Positions 22,503 to 28,110 of a DNA stretch of 28,110 nucleotides are shown here, piece after piece. Position 1 is the stretch's first letter. Each line of letters opens with the position of its first letter. The notes below the pieces were generated by a model, which saw only the letters and a program-made list of their open reading frames with translations, was not told the origin of the DNA and ran no database searches. This stretch comes from JAFIEN01 sp051859505 (lineage in GTDB: Bacteria > Pseudomonadota > Alphaproteobacteria > Rhodobacterales > Rhodobacteraceae), in the NCBI GenBank assembly GCA_051859505.1, contig JBHYFN010000049.1, positions 1 to 28,110 on the forward strand. Direction: 5' to 3'. A program made the translations under genes and the position numbers.

Positions 22503-24553
22503 TCCCCGGCGGGACCATGCCCGAGGACAAGATCGCCGCCGCAGACCCCGGTCCGCGGCGGCTTTTCTACCAGAGCGGCGGTTTTCTGGTCCAGCGGCGG
22601 ATCCGGCGCATCCTCGAACTGGCCGGACATGAGCTGCACCCGGGCCTGCCGGGCAGGGGCGACGGCGTCGTCGTCTGGGGCCAAAGCCCCACCGCTTGGC
22701 GCGGCGAAAGGATTGCGGCGCGGCGCGGCTGCCCGGTCGTCCGGGTCGAGGATGCCTTCCTGCGCTCGGTCCTGCCCGCCCGCGCAGGGGGCGGCCCGCC
22801 GCTTGGCCTGTTGATCGACACCGAGGGCGTGCATTTCGATCCCCGCCAAAGCTCGGGCCTGGAACGGATCCTCGCGGAACACGCCCTGAACGATCTTTCA
22901 CTTTTGCAACGAAGTCAGGCGGCAATAGCGCGGATCAAGGCATGGGATCTTTCAAAATACAATCATCACGCGCCCGATCTGCCCCCACCCGCCCCCGGCT
23001 ACATCCTCCTGATCGACCAGACCGAGGGCGATGCCGCCCTGCGCGCCAGCGGCGCGGATCGCACCACGTTCCAGCACCTGCTCGCCATGGCCCGCGCCGA
23101 TCACCCGGACCGCCCCATCCTGATCCGAACCCATCCCGAAACCCGCTCGGGCCACCGGCGCGGCCATTTCACCTCCGCCCCCCCCGGCGCCCTGCTGCAC
23201 GATGCCCCGGTCAGCCCCTGGGCGATGCTCGCCAATGCCCATGCCGTCTATACCGTCTCGTCGCAGATGGGGTTCGAAGCGATCCTCGCCGGCCACCGCC
23301 CCGTCGTGCTGGGTCAGCCCTTCTATGCCGGCTGGGGCCTGACCGAGGACCGCGCCCCCGCCCCCCTGACCCGGCGCGGCCGGAGCCTGACGCCCGAACA
23401 GCTCTTTGCAGGCGCCATGATCCTCTTTCCGCGCTGGTATGACCCGTTCCATGACCGGCTCTGCAGCCTCGAAACCGCGCTCGACATCCTCGAGGCCCAG
23501 ACCCGCGCCTGGCGCGACGACCGGCAGGGCTGGGTCGCCACCGGCATGCGGCTGTGGAAACGCAAGCCCCTGCAACAGGTCTTCGGCCGCCCGAAGGCCC
23601 TGGTCTTCGAAGCGGACCCCACCCGCGCCATCCGCAAGGCCCGGTCCACGGACCGCCGCCTGATGGTCTGGGCCGGCAGAAGCACCGAGACGCTCGACGC
23701 CGCCGGCGCCGTCCGGGTCGAGGACGGCTTCCTGCGCTCCCGCGGCCTCGGCGCCGATCTGATCCCGCCGCTGTCGCTCTGCCTCGACGATCTCGGCATC
23801 TACTACGACCCCGGCCGCCCCAGCCGGCTCGAGGCGCTGATCAACGCCTCCGAAAGCCTCTCGGGGCCCGAGCGCGACCGCGCCGAACGGCTGATCGCGG
23901 CCCTGATCGCGGCCGGCATCACCAAGTACAACCTCGGGCGGAACCGCCTGCCCCCCCTACCCCCGGGACGGAAGATCCTCGTGCCGGGGCAGGTCGAGGA
24001 TGACGCCTCGATCCGCCTCGGCGCCGGGACGATCCGGACGAACCGCGCCCTTCTGCAGGCCGCGCGCGCCGCCCATCCGCAGGCCGTCCTGCTCTACAAA
24101 CCCCATCCCGATGTCGAGGCCGGCCTGCGCCCCGGCATCGTGCCCGAGGCGGGCGACCTCGCCGATCTGATCCTCGACCGGGTCGATGCCACCACCGCCA
24201 TCGCCGCGGCGGACGAGGTCTGGACCATGACCTCCGGCCTCGGCTTCGAGGCGCTGATCCGCGGCAAAGCCGTCACCTGCACCGGACAGCCCTTCTATGC
24301 CGGCTGGGGCCTGACCACCGACCTCGGCCCGCCCGTGCCGCGCCGCCGCGCAAGGCCCGACCTGCCGGCCCTGATCCACGCGACCCTGATCGCCTATCCG
24401 CGCTATTTCGACCCCGTCACCCGCGGCCCCTGCCCGCCCGAGATCGCACTCCACCGCCTCGCAACCGGCACCCTGCCCCGCCCGGGCCCCGCCAACCGGC
24501 TCCTCGCCAAGGCCCAGGGCCTTCTGGCCTCACACTCCTGGCTCTGGCGCTGA
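22499..24553 (+). CDS. kpsC: Capsule biosynthesis protein KpsC, two glycosyltransferase modules
   Basis: The 684-aa protein consists of two related modules. Module 1 (about 20-340) has VRVEDAFLRS (81-90), THPE (211-214) and QPFYAGWGL (273-281). Module 2 (about 365-660) repeats these as VRVEDGFLRS (405-414), KPHPD (534-538) and QPFYAGWGL (597-605). In E. coli the two modules alternately add beta-2,4 and beta-2,7 linked Kdo to extend the linker started by KpsS. GTG 22499 overlaps the previous stop (GTGA); ATG 22517 is an alternative. Bases 24553-24582 hold a short stem and a T-rich tail that may end the transcript. Confidence 0.92.
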   Translation: MIPGGTMPEDKIAAADPGPRRLFYQSGGFLVQRRIRRILELAGHELHPGLPGRGDGVVVWGQSPTAWRGERIAARRGCPVVRVEDAFLRSVLPARAGGGPPLGLLIDTEGVHFDPRQSSGLERILAEHALNDLSLLQRSQAAIARIKAWDLSKYNHHAPDLPPPAPGYILLIDQTEGDAALRASGADRTTFQHLLAMARADHPDRPILIRTHPETRSGHRRGHFTSAPPGALLHDAPVSPWAMLANAHAVYTVSSQMGFEAILAGHRPVVLGQPFYAGWGLTEDRAPAPLTRRGRSLTPEQLFAGAMILFPRWYDPFHDRLCSLETALDILEAQTRAWRDDRQGWVATGMRLWKRKPLQQVFGRPKALVFEADPTRAIRKARSTDRRLMVWAGRSTETLDAAGAVRVEDGFLRSRGLGADLIPPLSLCLDDLGIYYDPGRPSRLEALINASESLSGPERDRAERLIAALIAAGITKYNLGRNRLPPLPPGRKILVPGQVEDDASIRLGAGTIRTNRALLQAARAAHPQAVLLYKPHPDVEAGLRPGIVPEAGDLADLILDRVDATTAIAAADEVWTMTSGLGFEALIRGKAVTCTGQPFYAGWGLTTDLGPPVPRRRARPDLPALIHATLIAYPRYFDPVTRGPCPPEIALHRLATGTLPRPGPANRLLAKAQGLLASHSWLWR

Positions 24554-24582
24554 GAAGCGCCCCATCCTGGCTTCTTTTGTTT
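24553..24582 (+). terminator. Terminator-like stem after kpsC
   Basis: AGAAGC (24553-24558) pairs with GCTTCT (24570-24575) and is followed by TTTGTTT. It begins in the kpsC stop codon. The stem is short, but the T-rich tail supports a terminator. Confidence 0.5.
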
Positions 24583-24600
24583 GAAAATATCCCGGGGGGA

Positions 24601-24662
24601 GTCCCGGAACGGGACGGGGGGCAGCGCCCCCCGGGGGCAGAAATTTGGCCAAATTTCTGCCC
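24601..24662. repeat. Mosaic intergenic element: three hairpins including a perfect 28-bp palindrome
   Basis: Three perfect hairpins stand in a row: GTCCCG/CGGGAC with a GAA loop (24601-24615), GGGGGGC/GCCCCCC with an AGC loop (24616-24632), and a 28-bp perfect palindrome (24635-24662) built around AAATTTGGCCAAATTT. A related order of G/C hairpin then AAATTTGGCCAAATTT palindrome recurs, inverted, at 28046-28110. It lies between the convergent kpsC and class V aminotransferase genes, 20 bp after the latter's stop on its strand, so bidirectional termination is a likely function. Confidence 0.8.
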
Positions 24663-24681
24663 TCCAACGGCCCCGCCGGCG

Positions 24682-25800
24682 CTACAACACCCGATCGAGC
24701 CCCCCCCAGATCCGCGCCACCGTCCCGTCCACATCGTAAAGCTTGTCCAGCCCGAACAGCCCCAGCCGGAAGGTCCGGAAATCCGCAGGCTCGTCGCATT
24801 GCAGCGGCACACCGGCGGCGATCTGCATGCCTTCGGCCATGAAACGCTTGCCGTTCTGGATCTCGGGATCATCGGTATAGCTCACCACCACACCCGGCGC
24901 GCCATATCCGGGTGCCGCCACCGACCGCACCCCCTTTTCCGCCAGCACCGCCCGGACCGCATCGCCCAGCGCCCATTGCGCCGCCTTCAGCCGCTCGAAC
25001 CCATAGGCCTTCGTCTCGGCCATCGTGTCGCGGAAGGCGCGCAGGCTGTCGGTGGGCATGGTCGCGTGATAGGCATGCCCGCCCGCCTCGTAGGTCTCCA
25101 TGATCGACAGCCATTTCTTCAGGTCGATGGCAAAGCTGTTGGACTGCGTCTCCATCACCCGCGAGCGCCCAAGCTCCGACATCATCACCAGCCCCGCCGA
25201 AGGCGTCGAGGACCAGCCCTTCTGCGGGGCCGAGATCAGGAGATCCACCCCCGTCGCCGCCATATCGACCCAGACACAGCCCGAGGCGATGCAGTCCAGC
25301 ACGAAGATCGCCCCCACCTCATGCGCAGCCGCCGCCAGCGCCGTGAGATAATCGTCGGGCAGGATGATCCCGGCCGAGGTCTCGACATGGGGGGCGAAGA
25401 CGACATCCGGTCGCGCCTCGCGGATCGCTGCGGTCACGTCCTCGATCGGCGGCGGGGCGAAGGGGGCGCGGCTGTCGTTGCCGGTCTGGCGGGCCTTGTG
25501 CACCAGCGTCTCGGCCGTGAAGCCGCCCGCCTCGAAGATCTGGCTCCAGCGGTAGGAAAACCAGCCATTGCGCACCACGAAGACCCGCGCCCCATGGCCC
25601 ACCTGCCGGGCCACCGCCTCCATCGCATAGGTGCCGCCGCCGGGCACGATGGCGACATGGGAGGCCGCATAGACCTCCTTCAGCATGGCCGAGATATCGG
25701 TCATCACCGCCTGGAAGGTCCTTGACATGTGGTTGAGCGAGCGGTCGGTGAAAACGACCGAGAATTCCATCAGGCCATCGGGGTCGACTGCGCTGTTCAT
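24682..25800 (-). CDS. Class V aminotransferase
   Basis: The 372-aa PLP enzyme has the SGAT/AGAT fold type I landmarks: IVPGGGTYAMEAVARQV (51-67), PHVETSAGI (137-145), LDCIASG (168-174) and the Schiff-base lysine in SAPQKGWSSTP (K194). Relatives include alanine-glyoxylate, serine-pyruvate and phosphonate transaminases; I cannot choose among them. ATG 25800 is preferred over ATG 25806 because GGAG is six bases upstream of the former and abuts the latter. It is downstream of two Lrp/AsnC regulators on the same strand, suggesting that it may be one of their targets. Confidence 0.85.
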   Translation of the reverse strand: MNSAVDPDGLMEFSVVFTDRSLNHMSRTFQAVMTDISAMLKEVYAASHVAIVPGGGTYAMEAVARQVGHGARVFVVRNGWFSYRWSQIFEAGGFTAETLVHKARQTGNDSRAPFAPPPIEDVTAAIREARPDVVFAPHVETSAGIILPDDYLTALAAAAHEVGAIFVLDCIASGCVWVDMAATGVDLLISAPQKGWSSTPSAGLVMMSELGRSRVMETQSNSFAIDLKKWLSIMETYEAGGHAYHATMPTDSLRAFRDTMAETKAYGFERLKAAQWALGDAVRAVLAEKGVRSVAAPGYGAPGVVVSYTDDPEIQNGKRFMAEGMQIAAGVPLQCDEPADFRTFRLGLFGLDKLYDVDGTVARIWGGLDRVL

Positions 25801-25962
25801 CTGCATCTCCGGCTGGGTGGTCCTGCCCTACCCTACACCCGACCCGAGGGAGGGGTGCAAGCCACCTTCGCCCGGTTCGGTCGACCTGCGATCCGCTCGC
25901 GCGGGATCGTGGCCGACAGAGCGGCCCGGTTCGGAGGGGGGCCGGGTCAGTATGGGACCGGG

Positions 25963-26418
25963 TCAGAGCGGTCCCGGACGACGCTCTTCGGACAGAAGCA
26001 CATTCGCCTCGACCGTGCCGACCCCGGGCAGCGTCATGATGCGCCGCCGCAGCACGCGTTCGAAATCGGCAAGGTCGCGCGCCACCACACGCAGCCGGTA
26101 GTCATACAGCCCCAACACATGCTCGACCGTCTGCACCTCGCGGATGGCGGTGACGGCGCGTTCGAAATCCTCGAGGCTGACACGGCCCTTGGCGGCAAGC
26201 TTCACCCCCAGAAAGACCGTCACACCGAAGCCCAAGCGCTCGGCATCCAGCCGCAGCCGCGCGCCAGCAAGGATCCCCGCCTCCTGCAGGCGGCGCACCC
26301 GGCGCCAGGCGGCCGGCTGCGACAGGCCAAGGCGGCGGCCCAGCGTGCTGGCATTCAGCCCCGCGTCCTGCTGCAGGGCCCGCAGGATCGCGCGGTCGAT
26401 GTCGTCAAGCGGGGTCAT
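25963..26418 (-). CDS. Lrp/AsnC family regulator, second of a pair
   Basis: The 151-aa protein has an N-terminal winged helix-turn-helix (about 5-55, DDIDRAILRALQQDAGLNAS then RLGLSQPAAWRRVRRLQEAGIL) and an AsnC ligand-sensing (RAM) domain (about 66-143, with VEHVLGLYDYRLRVVARD). Its ATG overlaps the stop of the upstream paralogue (ATGA). Such proteins form dimers and octamers that sense amino acids; partnership with the adjacent paralogue is possible. Confidence 0.92.
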   Translation of the reverse strand: MTPLDDIDRAILRALQQDAGLNASTLGRRLGLSQPAAWRRVRRLQEAGILAGARLRLDAERLGFGVTVFLGVKLAAKGRVSLEDFERAVTAIREVQTVEHVLGLYDYRLRVVARDLADFERVLRRRIMTLPGVGTVEANVLLSEERRPGPL

Positions 26419-26879
26419 AGTGGCAGCGCTTCTTCGGATTTCAGCACCGCCACGGTCAACAGGCTTTCGATATCGGCGATATGGGGCAGGGTCAGGATAT
26501 GGTCGCGGTAGAGGCCTTGGTAATCGGCAAGGTCGCGGGCGATGACCGACAGGCGCACATCGACCCGGCCGAGGAAGGTCTGGATCTCGATCACCTGCGG
26601 AAGGGTCCGGGCCGCGGCGATGAATTCGTCGAAGGCGCGCGGCGCGGTCTTGTCCAGCGTGAAGCGGAGTGAGACGTGAAGGTCATAGCCCAGCCTGCGC
26701 CAGTCGATCACCGCCTCGCGGCCCCGCAGGATGCCCTCGGCGCGCAACCGGTCGAGCCGGCGGCCGGCGCGGCCCGGGGTCAGGCCCGCGGCCTCGGCCA
26801 GATCGGGCAGAGCGGTCGAGGGATCGGCCTGCAGGAGCCGCAGAAGGCGGCGATCGGTGTCATCAAGCATGAGTTTCAT
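26415..26879 (-). CDS. Lrp/AsnC family regulator, first of a pair, divergent from ilvC
   Basis: This 154-aa protein has an Lrp helix-turn-helix (about 4-55; DDTDRRLLRLLQADPS then AGLTPGRAGRRLDRLRAEGIL) and a RAM domain (about 69-148; VIEIQTFLGRVDVRLSVIARD). It is clearly homologous to the following gene but diverged, so an old duplication. ATG 26879 or the in-frame ATG 26870 could start it; neither has a clear Shine-Dalgarno, and the transcript may be leaderless. It faces ilvC across 124 bp that hold an AT-rich palindrome, so it likely controls itself and possibly ilvC. Confidence 0.92.
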   Translation of the reverse strand: MKLMLDDTDRRLLRLLQADPSTALPDLAEAAGLTPGRAGRRLDRLRAEGILRGREAVIDWRRLGYDLHVSLRFTLDKTAPRAFDEFIAAARTLPQVIEIQTFLGRVDVRLSVIARDLADYQGLYRDHILTLPHIADIESLLTVAVLKSEEALPL

Positions 26880-26908
26880 GTAATCGGCGACTTAGGCGCA
26901 TGGCAATT

Positions 26909-26931
26909 ACGAAAATTGGCCTAATTTTCGT
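26909..26931. promoter_or_regulatory. AT-rich palindrome between Lrp/AsnC genes and ilvC, candidate operator
   Basis: ACGAAAATT (26909-26917) and AATTTTCGT (26923-26931) are perfect inverted 9-bp arms around GGCCT, in sharp contrast to the GC-rich surroundings. Lrp-type regulators bind AT-rich palindromes, and the site lies 29 bp from the Lrp start and 72 bp from the ilvC start. TTGGCC (26916-26921) inside it could act as the -35 of ilvC, with GTATCG (26939-26944) as a weak -10. It could also be a relic of the hairpin repeat family. Confidence 0.55.
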
Positions 26932-27003
26932 GGCGCCCGTATCGCCATCCCGAGCGGCAGCTGTAGGATGCGCGCCAGTATCATCAACCCGGAAGGAACG
27001 GAA

Positions 27004-28026
27004 ATGCGCGTCTATTACGACCGTGACTGCGATGTGAACCTGATCAAGGACATGAAGGTCGCCATTCTCGGCTATGGCAGCCAGGGCCATGCCCATGCGC
27101 TCAACCTGCGCGATTCGGGCGCGAAGAACATCGTTGTTGCCTTGCGCGAAGGCTCGCCCTCGGCGGCCAAGGCGGAAGGCGAGGGGCTGAAGGTCATGGG
27201 CATCGCCGAGGCCGCGGCCTGGTGCGACCTGATCATGTTCACCATGCCCGACGAGTTGCAGGCCGCGACCTACAAGGCCCATGTGCATGACAACCTGCGC
27301 GAAGGTGCCGCGATCGCCTTCGCCCATGGCCTGAACGTGCATTTCGGCCTGATCGAGCCGAAGAAGGGCGTCGATGTCATCATGATGGCGCCGAAGGGCC
27401 CCGGCCACACGGTGCGCGGCGAATATGTCAAGGGCGGCGGCGTGCCCTGTCTGGTGGCGGTGCATAACGATGCCACGGGCCGCGCGCTCGAGATCGGGCT
27501 GTCCTATTGCTCGGCCATCGGCGGCGGGCGCTCGGGCATCATCGAGACCGATTTCAAGGAAGAATGCGAGACGGACCTGTTCGGCGAGCAGGCGGTGCTC
27601 TGTGGCGGTCTGGTCGAACTGATCCGGATGGGGTTCGAGACGCTGGTCGAGGCGGGCTACGAGCCCGAGATGGCCTATTTCGAATGCCTCCACGAGGTGA
27701 AGCTGATCGTGGACCTGATCTATGAAGGCGGCATCGCCAACATGAATTATTCGATCTCGAACACGGCCGAGTTCGGTGAATATGTCAGCGGACCCCGCAT
27801 CCTGCCCTATGACGAGACCAAGGCGCGGATGAAGGCGGTTCTGGCCGATATCCAGTCGGGCCGTTTCGTGCGCGACTGGATGGCGGAATGCGCCGTGGGC
27901 CAGCCCTCGTTCAAGGCGATCCGGCGCAACAACGATGCCCACCAGATCGAGGAAGTGGGCGAGAAGCTGCGCGCCATGATGCCCTGGATCACCAAGGGCA
28001 AGATGGTGGACAAGGCGCGGAACTGA
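27004..28026 (+). CDS. ilvC: Ketol-acid reductoisomerase (class I)
   Basis: The 340-aa NADPH enzyme performs the second step of valine and isoleucine synthesis. The Rossmann motif GYGSQGHAHALNLRDSG (about 23-39), DLIMFTMPDE (about 77-86), IMMAPKGPGHTVRGEY (about 126-141) and DFKEECETDLFGEQAVLCGG (about 182-201) are all present; length is normal for class I. ATG 27004 has GGAAGGAACGGA upstream; an in-frame ATG at 26968 lacks this support. Confidence 0.97.
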   Translation: MRVYYDRDCDVNLIKDMKVAILGYGSQGHAHALNLRDSGAKNIVVALREGSPSAAKAEGEGLKVMGIAEAAAWCDLIMFTMPDELQAATYKAHVHDNLREGAAIAFAHGLNVHFGLIEPKKGVDVIMMAPKGPGHTVRGEYVKGGGVPCLVAVHNDATGRALEIGLSYCSAIGGGRSGIIETDFKEECETDLFGEQAVLCGGLVELIRMGFETLVEAGYEPEMAYFECLHEVKLIVDLIYEGGIANMNYSISNTAEFGEYVSGPRILPYDETKARMKAVLADIQSGRFVRDWMAECAVGQPSFKAIRRNNDAHQIEEVGEKLRAMMPWITKGKMVDKARN

Positions 28027-28045
28027 CGGCTGGGGGTGCGCGGGG

Positions 28046-28110
28046 CCGAAATTTGGCCAAATTTCGGGGCAGAAATTTTGCAAAATTATGCGGGGGGGGC
28101 AGGCCCCCCC
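28046..28110. repeat. Inverted copy of the mosaic hairpin element after ilvC
   Basis: A 22-bp perfect palindrome (28046-28067) around AAATTTGGCCAAATTT is followed by a 14-bp palindrome AATTTTG/CAAAATT (28074-28087) and a G7/C7 hairpin (28093-28110). Read on the minus strand it has the same order as 24616-24662. It lies 20 bp after the ilvC stop and probably terminates ilvC; it may continue beyond the window. Confidence 0.75.

Noticed and set aside
1..28110. CRISPR array, phage, transposon or defence genes
   Set aside because: I found no regularly spaced repeats, transposase, integrase or recognised defence proteins on either strand.

Overview
The window is chromosomal DNA from a high-GC alphaproteobacterium, most likely a member of the Rhodobacteraceae. 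The support is the codon usage, an RpoH of the alphaproteobacterial type, a His-tRNA without an encoded G-1 and with A73, a RibB fused to a degenerate GTP cyclohydrolase II-like domain, an alphaproteobacterial SOS box (GTTC-N7-GTTC), and several small families typical of the group (DUF6768, DUF4389 and DUF6324 types, named from memory). Gene density is high and I see no prophage, insertion sequence, CRISPR array or defence island.

Layout. 138-1450: an SbtA-type bicarbonate permease and its PII-like partner. 1595-2486: an ECF sigma factor overlapping a small membrane protein. 2660-3841 (minus): an MFS transporter. 3981-6654 (minus): TetR regulator, aminotransferase and a dimethylarginine dimethylaminohydrolase-like enzyme, divergent from 6788-9881, a four-gene polar amino acid ABC transporter. 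I read the two arms as one arginine or methylarginine uptake and breakdown locus with overlapping divergent promoters. 9987-12147: a RibBX-type enzyme, ribH and nusB, tightly overlapped, followed by a small membrane protein.

12580-12986 carries no protein gene but holds a folded RNA that I assign to 6S RNA (about 12678-12845). It is followed by a 47-aa membrane protein on the minus strand and by mmcB behind a perfect SOS box, then a DUF6324-type gene, tRNA-His(GTG) and a small secreted protein. 14658-17604: an L,D-transpeptidase lipoprotein, rluD (TTG start) and rpoH. 17775-19099: a Gfo/Idh/MocA oxidoreductase and a DUF4389-type membrane protein. 19134-19736 (minus): riboflavin synthase, separate from the other rib genes.

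19907-24553 is a capsule region with KpsS, an outer-membrane export lipoprotein and the two-module KpsC, but no KpsMTE transporter in view. 24682-25800 (minus) is a class V aminotransferase. Two translationally coupled Lrp/AsnC regulators (25963-26879, minus) stand divergent from ilvC (27004-28026), with an AT-rich palindrome between them.

The most noteworthy non-coding structures are a mosaic multi-hairpin repeat present at 24601-24662 and, inverted, at 28046-28110, with a shorter relative at 9884-9927; the 6S RNA; the SOS box inside a likely leaderless promoter; and the Lrp-associated palindrome. No gene cluster here looks like an entirely new system. The best candidates for under-described biology are the methylarginine locus, the degenerate RibX domain, the 47-aa membrane protein next to the SOS gene, the paired Lrp regulators and the dispersed hairpin element.
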